Both the position numbers and the translations under genes were made by a program. Shown piece by piece: positions 18,684-30,466 of a DNA stretch of 64,000 bases; the first letter of the stretch is position 1, and each line of letters starts with the position of its first letter. This DNA is from Callaeas wilsoni. Its lineage: Eukaryota > Chordata > Aves > Passeriformes > Callaeidae. Below the pieces are notes generated by a model. It was given only the letters and a program-made list of their open reading frames with translations, was not told where the DNA came from and searched no databases. The stretch is taken from the NCBI GenBank assembly GCA_013398955.1, contig VWPU01010170.1, forward strand, positions 1-64,000. Direction: 5' to 3'.

Positions 18684-19929
18684 ATCAGTGCCACTCACAT
18701 TGCTGCTGCTAGCTGCCACCTTTCTGCTGCAGATGGGTATATGGGGATGAGCACAGCTGTCCAGTGCCCATCCTGGCTCCCACAGAGGCTTTGAGATGAG
18801 CCATGGCTACAGAGACACTTCCTCCAGCGTCACTCAAACCACCCTGCTTGCAGCTGAGGAGCAGGAGGAACTTGTAGGAGGAGCTCCTGGCCGTTGGGGA
18901 AGCCTTCCTCTTTCTCTTCTTCCACCTTGGGCTGCCTGTGGGACACGGCTGTGTCCAGGTTTGTGCCCTGGCACAGACCAAACACCCTTGTGCAATGAGC
19001 AGCCTGATTTATCCCTGATGTTGGAGAGCTCTGCCCGTGGCCTGGCACAGCATGGCACAGGGATGGATGTACAGGACCATGGCTCAGCCTTTGCTGCCTG
19101 GGCTGGACTCTGTGGTGAAAGACAACAGCCCCTTAACATAGGAGCAAAGCAGAATTACAGGAGACAGAGAATCAATGACTGCAGGATGATCATCAATTAT
19201 TTTCATTGCACATTATATTCTGTTAATGAGAGCCCTTTGCTGTGTTAGGGTGGGGGGGTGAGCAATGCCCCACTGTCGTGGAGCCATTCTGGGAGGGGGC
19301 AGTGAGGGATACCCCACTGTCATGGAGCTATTCCAGAGGGGGGTGAGGGATGCGCCAGTGCCACGTGGTGATGGGGCAGAGCACATGCCCAGGGTGGCTC
19401 TGTGGGGCACAGGCTGTGTTCACTGCAAACACCACCAAGGACAAACTCTGCTGCACTTTGCTCAGGCTTTTCCCCTGGGCGGACCCAGGACCTTTGCTCT
19501 GCTTCAGGCAGAGACTTTGGCATCCCCATGTTGCTCAGGTGCAGCCTTAGGGAACAGCCCTGTGGTCTGGGCTGGGTGGTGATGTCCAGGCAAGGCTGGG
19601 ATGTTGCTGCCATGTTCCCATGGAGGGCTCGAGGTGGTCCAGGCCAATGAGTTAGAGGAGGGGAAGCTGTTTGGAGGCACACAGCGGGCACATCGGTCCT
19701 GTCTGTGCCATGAGCTGGACTGTGCATGAAAGGAAGAGGCCGCACTGGCCCCATGATGGGCACAGGCACACCCTGAGCATCCCAGGTTTTTTACAGTGCT
19801 GGCAGATGGGAAGTGCCTGAAGCTGCTACGGCCAGTGCCTCAGCCAAATGCCCATCTATGCCCACTCCTCTGCCTGCCCTGCACTCTGGGGAGAGGAGAT
19901 GCTCAGGGCAGGAGATGCTCATTGGGGCA
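18684..19929. other. Intergenic, no gene seen
   Basis: Single-copy sequence apart from the small GC-rich tandem repeat at 19250-19370. The open frames in it show no family resemblance. Confidence 0.65.
19250..19370. repeat. Imperfect ~44-bp minisatellite
   Basis: Two and a half copies of a unit containing GGTGAGGGAT, CCCCACTGTCATGGAGC and ATTCTGGGAGG. The first two CCCCACTGTC blocks are 44 bp apart and the third, degenerate one a further 41 bp on. The last unit includes a CACGTG. Confidence 0.65.
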
Positions 19930-20237
19930 GGCACCAATTTCTTCTATCGAGTGACCAGCAATAGGACCCAAGGGAGCGGCTGGAGCTGTGTCGGGAGGTT
20001 TAGGTTGGATATCAGGAAAATCAGGAAAAAGTTCTTCTCCCAAGAGGTGAGCAGAACTGGAACAGGCTGCCCAGGGCAGTGGTCAAGTCCCCAAGGCTAC
20101 CAGAGCTGAAGGAACATTTGGACAACACTCTCAGGCACAAGGTGGGATTGTTGGGGTCATCCTGTGCAGGGCCAGGAGTTGGACTCGATGATCCTTGTGG
20201 GTCCCTTCCCGCTCAGGATATTCCATGATTGTATGAC
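19930..20237 (+). mobile_element. CR1 LINE fragment, sense
   Basis: About 300 bp: CAGCAATAGGACCCAAGGGA, GTTTAGGTTGGATATCAGG, AACAGGCTGCCCAGGGCAG and GAGTTGGACTCGATGATCC, ending TTCCATGATTGTATGA. It is among the longer copies in the window. Confidence 0.93.
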
Positions 20238-23200
20238 TTACCCTCTGTAAATCAGCAGAGCCTCCTGGGGCCACAGAGCATCATCTGCTCACTCTTGGGC
20301 TGTCAGTGTCTCAACAGTAGCTTTTATTGCTGTGCTGCCCTGTGATGTTTTGCTGTGGCTTGATATAAATTTAATTATTACTATTAATCATCAGAAGGGG
20401 CTGTGCTGGTGGTTTGTAGAGCCTCACCAGGATTTACAGCCAGAGCAGCTGGTCACTGGTAAAATCAGGGCTGGGGCAGAGCATCTGTGACCCACACTGG
20501 GGGAACAGTTTACAGGCAGGAGCAGGGTGCAGGCAGGAGGCTGCAGTCATTCCAGAGTCGGATCCAGCTCCATGAGCACCCTCTAATGGCACCCACCTCA
20601 CACACGGCCCTGCTGCCCCAGCAGCACTCTTGCCACCACTGTGCCCAGAACCCAGGACTGGGGAGGCTGGACGCTACAGCCTGGCAGCTCCCACAGCTCG
20701 GATGTTCCTCTGGGAGTGGTTCCCGCCATGGGAAGATGAGGTGGGAGCACAGTGACACAGGGTGTGGGGGGACTGATGAATTTAGGGGTGCAGTGGGAGC
20801 CAGGACAGGATCCTCCAGGGGCTGTGGGCGGAGCTGTGCAGATTTATCCCAGACTACTGCACCTGTGACTCTGGGCACGAGAGCTGGAAGTAATTGCACT
20901 GGGAAAAGACTAAAACTGAGTAAATCGAACCAGTATGATCCTGACCACGATTAACAAAGTATTAATTAACTACACACCCACAGAAAGAAAGATTGCTAAT
21001 TACCTTTTATGGAAAATTAAGGGGGAAAAGAGAGAAAATGAAACATGTTTAAAATGTAATTGGAGGCCACATGTTGTACATAAGAATGAGCCTGTTTTTG
21101 TCAATTTAATTGTTTGCAATTACAGATCATTGTCTCATTTCCATCTCCTCCCTGTCAGACTGGGAGCTGCATCCCTGGGTCCTGACCTCCCTGCATCCCC
21201 CATCCAACCGTGCTGGCCTCCCCACCACCCTGTCCCCAGCCACTGGCATGGGGTGTCCAAGCTAGCGGGACCAAAGTGGTGTCATGAGGGCTCCTTGGCC
21301 AAGAGCCTGAGCTGCTCCCACATGTGGTTGCAGTTCCTGAGACCCCACTGACCCCTGAATCGATCCCCTTCCTTTGATGTCTGTGTCAGGAGTGCCCACG
21401 ATCTGCAGACAATGCCATGCTGAAGCTCACCAGGCTTTGAACTGCACTAAACCATGTGAAAATGGAATCAATCCTGCAGGCAGATGACTCAGTAACATAG
21501 AGTTGAGTCCCCCACTGTGGTGTGGCACATCTCTGATCTCTTCATTGCTCTTATCTGCATGGAGGGAGCAGATTTGCCAGGTGGCTTTTCGACCAAGACT
21601 GCAGCAAATGGGCTGATGATTATCCCCTTCCCAGAGACATCCCAGAGGTTAATCCCTTGATCCATCGCAGTGCACCAGGGCCGAGGGGAAGCTGCCGGCG
21701 GAAAGTTTGGTTCTGTGCCATCAGCCGCTGCTGTGGAGCACTGCTAGCATCCGCAGCTCTGCCTGGCACCTGCATACGGCCTGTGGCAGGGTGGCAAGGG
21801 CAGCCCAAGGGACACCCAGTGGGCTTTGGAACGCTTTTGCAGTGGGAGTGTGGCCTGGGAAGAGTCAGGAGCAATGCTGAGCTGCCTGAGATGCCAGCAG
21901 AGTCCCCTGTGGGGCTCTACAGGACATCACAGCTGATGAAAGGGCTTCAGGCTGGGACAGAGAGCAGAGCACTGTGGGACTAATGCACTAGTAACATTTT
22001 AAAACACTTGCTCTCACCCAGAACAATTCCTGCTCCTACATCAGGGCAGACCCAAGCTTAGGAAATGGCTGAGAAGCCAGTCAGGACACCATGTCCTGGC
22101 ACAAACCCTGGCTGGCATTGGACCACCCTATCCTTCTGCAAAGTTAAAGGGGAAAAAGGAGAAAAAGCCACATCTGGCCACAGTACCAACATCTCAGCAA
22201 AGGCTCTCAGGCAGCCCCAGTGCTGCACCCACCCACTATGTACAGATACAGGCATCACTCCCCTTAATGCGTGTCCTCACCAAACGTGCAGCTCCACGGC
22301 TCTGAACAGCCTGTGCCAGCCAGATCCCATGCAGGAGCTGAGGAAACAGCTGAGCGTGTCATAAAATAATTTAGGAGCTCTCTTCCAAGTTTCTTCCTGC
22401 ATAAATGGGAAGAAACAGTAAGATGGGGTGATTTATTCCCAGCCCATGTGGGCAGCACTGGTGGCCCACTGGGAAACGTCAGCACTGCCCAGTGCTTTTG
22501 GGGCAGCCAGGGCTGCTTAGCTTCACCATCAGGATGAGGTTCAGATCAGTGGATGCTTTTTTCAGGCCTTAGCCTTGAAATTTTTGCCTTGGAAGGAGCG
22601 GTGCTGCCTGCAAACCCTTCTCTCTGGCAGTGTGGGGCCTGTGTTGTCCCATGCTGGGTGCTACAACATGGCCTTGTCCAGGCAGGTGGCAGATACTGGA
22701 GCAGCTGTGCCACATCTTGAATCAAAATGGTCAAGGTCTCCCACTGGCTGAAGACTAAGTATGTAATGAGTAACATACAAGTCAGAACAAAGCTAATTAC
22801 AAAGGACACTTGTGCTAATAACTGCTTTGGAGCCCGTATGGGGATCTAATAGCAGCCAAATAAAAGGCAAAGCAAGCCATTAGCTGGAAATGTCTGGTTC
22901 TTGCCCAGCCAAACACCAAGAAACCATTATGTTTAGTTATGGGATATTGCCCTGGAATACCAGCTTACTAATTATTTATAATTATTTCTGGATGCACATT
23001 ATAATCTACTGGAGAGGGCAGTGACAGTCACCACGGGTGGCTGCCGGGCACTGTTTTTCCCAGGAGTGAAGGCTGCCTTGGTTTATAATCCAGCAGGATC
23101 AGAGGTTCCTGCTCTGCCAGGACACCACCCTGGCAGTAATTGCTTTGACTCCTTGTGATACATCGGGGTGTTGGCTGTGCACCCACAGCTTTCCAAAGGG

Positions 23201-23734
23201 TATGGTGGGGTGTCCCCCATTCCCAGGGCCAGGGAAAGGATGGGGCAGGGTAAGTGGAACAGGGAGGTCCTGTCTCCTCTGGACACAGTGCCAGGGGCTG
23301 TGGAACTGTTGGTTTTTGGGAAGTGCGTGCATTTATGGGAGAACTGCAGCAGTTCTGGGCAAGCCTCCCATGCATCCCAGCCACCATCCTGTGGGTGTTC
23401 CTGCCACTGCCATGGGCACATGGGGCTGGCATGGAGCCCGTTGTGGCCATCGTCCCTCCTCGACACTCCATGTGCTGCGCACTTTGCTGTGTCTGTGTAG
23501 ACTCTTAGGCTTTTAGTCACCAGAGCATCTCCTGCCCATCACCCCAGACCCTGGGACCCTGATGAACACTAATCATAGAGGGGGTGTCTGACCTGTTTGC
23601 CCCAGCAGGGAAGACTCTGGGCTGGTGGGCAGAGAAGCTAGTCCACAAGACTGGGGGTCAGAGGGGAAACAGGGACACACAATTCCCCAAAGTAGCTTCT
23701 TGATGCCATGGCCACACTGATGCCAAAGAGAGCA
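20238..23734. other. Intergenic, no gene seen
   Basis: Includes an AT-rich stretch at about 20930-21140 and another at about 22880-22990, dense in TAATTA-like motifs, separated by ordinary sequence. No exon with splice sites and a recognisable protein was found. Confidence 0.65.
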
Positions 23735-23855
23735 TCCGTGCATCCGCGTGGGGGATCCCCACATGGGTGGCAAGAAAGGTCCTATTTGCTGTGCGGGGTG
23801 CTCGAGGGGGGACCCGGCGGGGACGAGTGGGAATCGCTTCTCTTTAGGAAGGGCC

Positions 23856-23873
23856 AAGGTCAAGGTCAAGGTT
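23856..23873 (+). promoter_or_regulatory. Tandem AAGGTC nuclear-receptor half-sites
   Basis: AAGGTC AAGGTC AAGGTT in direct repeat with no spacer. The middle of the array forms TCAAGGTCA (23860-23868), the consensus monomer site for ERR/SF-1-type orphan receptors. Confidence 0.4.
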
Positions 23874-23922
23874 AAACCCCTCCGTTCTCCGTTGCCGCTC
23901 GCTGCGGCCGTTCGCGGCGGAG

Positions 23923-23937
23923 CCGCCAGAGGGCGCC
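23923..23937 (+). promoter_or_regulatory. Candidate CTCF binding site
   Basis: CCGCCAGAGGGCGCC matches the CTCF core CCASYAGRKGGCRSY at every position but the third (G for A). It is GC-rich on both sides. CTCF cores of this quality usually bind in vivo, but occupancy is an inference. Confidence 0.5.
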
Positions 23938-23949
23938 CTGCGGCCCTGA

Positions 23950-24182
23950 ATAATTCCAGGGATGGGACACGCGCAGCTTCCATGAGCAGCCTGGACCAGC
24001 ATCCCAGGAATCTTCCCCCAGTATCCCATCTAACCTGCCCTCTGACAGGGCGACGCCATTCTCCCTTGTCCTGTCACTCCAAGCTTTTGTCCAAAGTCCC
24101 TCTCCAGCTCTCTTTGAGCCCCTTTAGGCACTGGAAGGGGCTCTCAGCTCTCCCAGAAGCCTTCTCTTCTCCAGGCTGGAAA
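23950..24182 (-). mobile_element. CR1 LINE fragment, antisense
   Basis: Begins at TTCCAGGGATGGGACACGCG, missing the 3' tail, and runs through CCCTTGTCCTGTCACTCC to CCTTCTCTTCTCCAGGCTGG. It abuts the CpG-rich islet. It is oriented head-to-head with the next copy about 100 bp away. Confidence 0.85.
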
Positions 24183-24283
24183 GAGAGGGCATGTTCTACA
24201 GCTAAAGTAAAACGCTTGCTGCTGACACACCGTGCTATGCTGATCCTCTGACTAGTTTGTCGTTAGAGGTAATGGACTTTGTC

Positions 24284-24660
24284 TAGAGACGAGGAGGCTC
24301 AGGGGGCACCTTGTCACTCTCCACAGGAGGTTGTAGTGACATGGGGGCTGGTCCCTTCTACTGCGCCTGCAGTGAGAGGTCCAGAGGAAATGGCCTTAAA
24401 CTAAGACAGGGGAGATTCAAAATAGACATTACTTTTTTTTTTTTTCACCAATAAGAGTGGTCAGGTATTGAAATAGATTGCCCAGGGAGGGAGTGGAGTC
24501 ATCATCCCTGGAAATGTTTAACAGGTGTCTGGATCTGGCACTGGGTAATGTGTTTTAGTGGTTTAGGGGTTAGAGTGGCAGTGCTGGGTTGACAGCTGGA
24601 CTGGATGATGGTAAAGTTCTCTTCCAACATTTATGATTCTATGATTCTATAATTCTATTC
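24284..24660 (+). mobile_element. CR1 LINE fragment, sense, ~375 bp
   Basis: Starts at GACGAGGAGGCTCAGGGGGC, passes GAGAGGTCCAGAGGAAATGG and ATTGCCCAGGGAGGGAG, and ends with a string of ATTCTATG-type octamers. A T-run at 24432-24446 interrupts the TTAGGAAG region. Confidence 0.92.
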
Positions 24661-26448
24661 TATAACAGCTTTCTTTAGCCTTGAACTTTAAAAAACCAAA
24701 CTAACCAAAACCACAAAAAGTGGGAAAAATAAGTGCCAGCACTCTCAGAATGTCTCTGTGCAAGTAGAACAAGCAGGATAAATGCACAGCAGGGCTGAAT
24801 AAAGAAGTGCTGCTCTCAGTGACTTCAGAGAGACAAGAAAGAAGGAATGAAAGCAAAGCGTGGGAAGGGAATTAAACTTCACAAAGATGGAACTCTGAGC
24901 ATCTCCCTGAAATGACCTTCACCTCTGAAGCCTAGAGGAAACCCACAGGACTCAGCATTGCTGTCCCTCAACCTTTCCTGAGAAGCCGAGGGCAGGCGCC
25001 TGGCCCTGATACTGGTGAGAATTAAAACTTCCCCAAGGCAGAAATTCCATCTGCTGCCACACAAGGACCTGAGCACACAGCTGGCATCACTTGACACACA
25101 GAGTTACTTAATTTGCAGAATTTATGGCCTCCTGTGCTTCCTATGTTTTCTCTACCCTCTCCTATTAATCCGTAATCCACTATTAGAACCCTTAGGAAAT
25201 GATTTATAGATTTTTTTTTTTTCTTCAGTTTCCATCTTGGAAATGGTACCTGTCAACATCACAAATGGCTCCAGAGCCTCTGGGCTGGGAGGCTGGACAG
25301 AGATGGTGGGGAAGGGCCAGAGGAGATAACAGGGCTACCTGCCTGGCAATGAAGTTGTCCTGTGCCTCAGTGTTCCTGCACAGCGCCAAGCCATAGATCC
25401 CCTGTTCCTGCCTACACCAGAATGGCATGGCATGGTCTGGACTGGAGAACGGTGGGCACCAGCTGGAAGCAAAGCACCAGTAGCACAAATTCCAGTGGCC
25501 GCTGGGCTACTGGTCTGTATAAAGTCATTTCCCTGTCACTGCAGCCACTGTTGGCAGTGTGAGCACAGCTGTGCCATCGGCTGCTCAGTGTGCTGTCTCC
25601 AGAATTAATGCACAATCAGCCAGGGGCAGGGATTAAAATAGGGAAATTATGCAACTAAATAGGTTGTTAACAAGTTGATTTAAAATTCATAAATGAGGGG
25701 GGAAAAGATAACAGGGGAGAGAACAGCAGGCTCAAATTAATTTAAAGTGTTTGATGAGGAATCAGTGAGGTGGGGAATGAGATAAGGGAGGAGGATTAAA
25801 GGGAGTTCCTATTAAAATCAATTTGAAAAGGTGCCAGAACCCACTCCATTGGGACTTGGTCATTGTGAGTCCTCATCACTCCTTTCATTAGTTCCAAACT
25901 CCTTGGCTGTACTTAGTGGATCCCAGACAGGGGAAAAGGCTGGGCAGGGGCTGACCACCTGCCAGGGACTGCAGAATGGCTTTTCTGCCCCAAATAGAGT
26001 TGCTCAGGACCACAACAGCCTGGATCCTGTGCCAGGGGAAGTGGAAAGGCACAGTTGCATCTAAAGAGGACCCAGGTGATGGGTATGAGGACGAGAGAGG
26101 CGTGGGGAGGGAGGGAGGAGGATGGAGAGGAAAGAGCAGTGACAGAGACTGCTCCAGGGGATGGGTTGGTGCTGCGGAGGCGCAGCTGCCGCAGGAAACC
26201 GAGGAGGAAAGAAAAGGTGGCTGCAGTGCTTCTGCCGACAACTTCTCCACTGTCATCACACGTGTTCTCATGATGGGTTTGCATAAATGAGGCTTAGAAG
26301 ACCAGGCTGAACAAATCCAGTGAGTCCTGTCATGGCTCAAGACATAAGCAAAGCAGGGTAGAGAAAGCTGCCAGTTCTTGTCTTATTATGCCTAGTCCTA
26401 ACTGAGAATGAATATATGCATTTTAAAAAATAATTTGCTAAATCATCG
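24661..26448. other. Intergenic, no gene seen
   Basis: Contains an AT-rich section (about 25600-25830) and a purine-rich section (about 26085-26150, GA-dominated). There is a T-run near 25210. Nothing coding is recognised. Confidence 0.65.
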
Positions 26449-26830
26449 TAGAATCCCAGAATAGTTTGGGTGGGAAAGGACATCAAACTCATCTTGTTCC
26501 ATCCCCTGCCATGGGCAGGCACAACTTCCACTAGAACAGGTTGCTCCAAGCCTCGCCTGGCCTTGGATATTTCCAGGGATGGGGCAGCCACAGCTTCTCT
26601 GGGCAACCTGGTGCCAGGGCCTCACCACCCTAGGGAAGAATTTCTTCCATGTAGTTAATGTAAATCTGTCTTTATCTAGTTTAAAATTGTTCCCCCTTGT
26701 CCTATCTCCCTGTGTAAAAAGTCACCCTCTCTCATTTATAAGCCCCCCTTTAGGCATGGGAAAGGGCTCCAAGTTCTCCCTGGAGCCCTTCCTTCTCCAG
26801 GCTGAACAGCCCCCCACTCTCTCAGCCTGT
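26449..26830 (-). mobile_element. CR1 LINE fragment, antisense, ~380 bp
   Basis: Near-full 3' portion: TAGAATCCCAGAATAGTTTG, CACAACTTCCACTAGAACAG, ATGGGGCAGCCACAGC, TTCCCCCTTGTCCTATC and TTCTCCAGGCTGAACAGCC. Together with 12 bases preceding it, its left edge is shared with the copy at 58876. Confidence 0.95.
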
Positions 26831-29800
26831 TACTCTACTTTCATGTGAAACTTTGTCATGTCTCTCGGGAGAGGCAGCTCCGTGGCACTGCAGGATGTGC
26901 TGCAGGGATGATGCCTGTGAACACAGCCTGGCATGCTGACTCCCTGTCTCAAATAAAGACCTGCTCCCAAACAATTTGCAAACAAGAGACATACATAAAA
27001 CTCAATTACAAATATTCCAGCTTTGTTCTTACTCTCGGTGACTTGTCAGTTTGGCAAACATTGGTGCTCAAAACCATTAATCATCCGGGCTCCATTTGTG
27101 CCATCTGGCTCCTCACCTCCTGAGCTAGCAGGTCTGAAATACTTTCACTGTGTGTTTAACTTCCCAAATGATTTATCAAACACAGCACCCAATTAAGCTG
27201 CCCTTCTGTATCCATTAGCCACTATATTGATCTTCTTCTTGCCACCTTCACTGCTAGCTGTGGGTCTCAGATTTGGTTAAACCATAAATATTATTGCATG
27301 TCTCCCTAAAATCCTACTGATGAGCTTGAACTGAGCATCACCTGGGTTTGCTCCACTCTGCCTGTCCCCAGCTTTACAGGACATTCTATCAGCCCGTAGG
27401 GTCAAACATCAGCTGCTGGTGACAAAAGGCAAGAGTAGGTGCAGAAATACCAGATGTCTCAGCAAATCCAAAGCTTTTCACTGCAGGGAACCAGTGGAGA
27501 GGGAGGTAGAGGCTCCTGGTTGCTCCCAGCTCTGGAGACGAGGGCCACACTGGGATGCGCCTACAAATGGGTTTGGGGATCATAGTTGTCCAGTGCCAGC
27601 AGGATGAGGTGGGATCTCAAAACATTCCCAAGCTTCAGAAATGCTGTAGAGCATGTGGCTGGTTTATCTCAGTGCAAGGTTAAATGGCACACAAAAGGTA
27701 ATTAAGTGACTTGCCCCAAGCTACACAACACATCGAGGGAAGGCTGAAGATTAGAAGCCAGGTGTCCTCAGTGCCTCTGCTCTGCCCTTCCCACCAGATA
27801 AGGCACCTCTTTGCATCCACAAATCTCAGTTTAATTAGCTGCATCTCTACATACCTGTTTTATCTCTCTTCCTGTGGTCTCAGAGACTAATTTCTCTCTC
27901 CATATCCCTGGGCTGTGTGTGCTCTTTGCAAAGACCACCATCTTCACCCCCAGGAGAGGAAAGAAACGAATTTACCCTTTGGACTAAGGAATATTCTTCT
28001 TAATTCATCAACACACTGAAGTGGTTTGTCTCAATTCCTCACAGAAGCATCCCAAGTAGTATTTCATGGCTACTTGGAAATAACACATTAAGGAAAAAAC
28101 CTGTATTGAGTCAAACTGTCTGGGAACACTGAGTCAACAGCAAAGGTAATTAGATACTAACACAGTTAGTCCATGATGTCCTCTGAGTTGTATAAAAAAA
28201 ATGCTCTGGATCAAAACAAAGTGGAAAAAATGTTGCTCAGGGTTTTTTGTGTCCACAAAGTCAAACTGACTTTATTTGCTCCTGTCCTCACAGCCCAGCT
28301 TCTGGAGCCTGGAATGTTGGATGGCCACTAGATGACGAATGCCCTGAGCTCCTCTTTCCATTACCCACCGTCCTGGTCATATCATGGGAGCCCATGGGTG
28401 TCCATGGATCTGTGCTGACCCCATGGGAGACACAGTCTGACACAGGGTGGCACCAGGGGGAGATCAGTGTCTCCTTCCCAGCCTGCAGCCAGGAGATGTG
28501 TCAGGGCTCACACAGGAGAGTCCATGGCATCGAAACTAATCCATCTATTTATTTACTTAATTAAATTGGAGTGGTGCCATCAGAGAGTCAGCAGAAAGAG
28601 GAATGAGAGTCATAAATAAAAGAGGAAAGTGTAAACTTTGTCACTGATCCCGTGGCTGGGCTGGGAGGGTGTTGGGGGCTGCAGGGCAGTGCAGGGTCCC
28701 GGGGCAGGAAGAGACTCTTTGTCTGGAGCATGGAGGTCTCCGTGGGGCTGTCAAGAAGGCTCCTAATCTTCAAAAGTCCCATCCAGAGCCTTCCTGGGGC
28801 AAGCATGTGTCTCTGCCTCTGCACACCTTGCCCAGCCACCCACTTACTCAGGGGAGGATTAACATAGGGCAGTGGAAACTCCTCTGGCAGCAGCTCTCCC
28901 TCAGCCCTCTCATTCCTTACAGCCTGCTGAGGGGAATGAAAAATTACCCAAGCTCATTCCTATTATTTCCACATTAATATTTTCTGATTTAAAATGCCAC
29001 AGCACATTAATCTAATAGGAACATAAGAACTTCTTTCCTGCCTTGGCCCTCCAGCAGGTTTGACACATGCTGGATTATTGCCATGTCTCCTTCACCCCGA
29101 GGAGCATTCCTGGACACCTCATCCTCTGTGGGCACAGAGAAAGAAAGGGCTGGCAGACTTCTCTGGGTACTACTTGAGCCCTTCTTACCTCCATTCTTGT
29201 GCCCTGTTTGGCAAACAGAGGTGAGGTGGGGTCCTGCCTGCGTTCCCTGTTCCTGTGGCTGCCAGACCTCAGGTTTGTGCTGCATTTCCTCTCCGGATCT
29301 GGGCTGCAGCCTTGAAGGGAGAGGGAGTGCAGGAATGTCTGTCGGCAGGCAAACACACGTCTCAGCCCGGGAGGGAAGGAAAGGTCAGGAAGCTGCTCCT
29401 GTGGACACTGGGATTCGGCAGTGCATGGAGTAACGGGCTGCGATGGGAGCAGCAGGAATTGCAGACTGTGGAGAATATTTGTGGGCCAAAGTGACACTGG
29501 TTTCTGCTCTGGTCTAAGGACTGAGGGCCCACTGCAGTGCTGCGGAGCAGGATGGGCATCCCACACTATGCCTCAATGGAAGATGAGTGCCCGCCCCACC
29601 AGCACAGCATCCACTGTCACCATCCCTGGTCACAGCTTTGAGCTCTAGGTGGCAGGAAGATGAGAGGGTCAATGTGCAGGCAAGGAGAACCACATGGACA
29701 CTGGCAGCTCAAGCACCCTGGCACTGGGCAGCCCTCTGGTTCCCCTGGCTGCGGAGCAGCGCTCAAGGCACCCCTGTGGGTTTGGCTCGTTGTGACATCA

Positions 29801-30249
29801 GGTCTGAGCAGCAGGGAGCTGCCCCCAAGGCCATCTCTCCTTGCCACGCTGTGCCCACCTGCATGAGGCAGTCCCCAGCACCAGGAAGCCATATGCAGTG
29901 GCCTGGCTTGGCATTCCCAGCACACCTTTGGCGAACAGGTAACTGTGGCAGTCCTATAATTCCATAATCACTTGCAGAGAGACTGGTTCCTCCCTTCTTA
30001 TTTAAAATGTCACAGCTTGTGTTTGCTCTTTTATGCTTTGTATTTTCAATGAACTTCTTCTTCCCAGGACCCATTAGCTGGTTTAATACTTTGTAACAAT
30101 CATTGCTAATAGTGCGGGCAGGAATATTCCTGCCAAGCTCCACCACTGCCTCCTTCCTCCTGTCCTGCTCACTATGGTGCATCACTACTGCCCTGACACC
30201 CATCCTGCCCGGCACAGGCAGGAACCCAAGCAGGGCACAGACGATGCTA
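26831..30249. other. Intergenic, no gene seen
   Basis: 3.4 kb of single-copy sequence. Open frames up to 163 codons (antisense, 29075-29566) have no recognisable motif and no convincing splice context. No repeat was recognised. Confidence 0.6.
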
Positions 30250-30466
30250 GGTGGGTATTAGGGAAAGGTTCTTGCCCCAGAGGGTGGTTGGGCACTGAAC
30301 AGGCTTCCCAGGGCAGTGGTCAGGTCCCCAAGGCTTGTTGGCTCAAGAAGTGTTTGGACAATGCCCTCAGGCACACGGTGAGATTTTGGAGCTGTCCTGT
30401 GCAAGGCCAGGAGTTGGACTCAATGATCCTTGTGGGTGCCTTCCCATTCAGGATATTCTATGATTA
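30250..30466 (+). mobile_element. CR1 LINE fragment, sense
   Basis: GGGTATTAGGGAAAGGTTC, CTGAACAGGCTTCCCAGGGC, GGACAATGCCCTCAGGCAC and AGTTGGACTCAATGATCC, ending GATATTCTATGATTA. Same type as 10203 and 19930. Confidence 0.93.

Larger units (their letters stand above)
23735..23948. promoter_or_regulatory. Isolated CpG-rich islet with CTCF-like and nuclear-receptor motifs
   Basis: About 20 CpGs in ~215 bp, surrounded by CpG-poor sequence, densest at 23878-23945. It contains the palindrome GGGGATCCCC (23751-23760), tandem AAGGTC half-sites (23856-23873) and a CTCF-like site (23923-23937). No first exon or open frame of a known family is attached. Possible readings are an insulator or distal element, or an orphan CpG island. 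Confidence 0.5.

Noticed and set aside
23748..24251. 167-codon open frame beginning in the CpG islet with a KVKVKVK run
   Set aside because: The run is the translated AAGGTC repeat and the rest reads through CR1 sequence.
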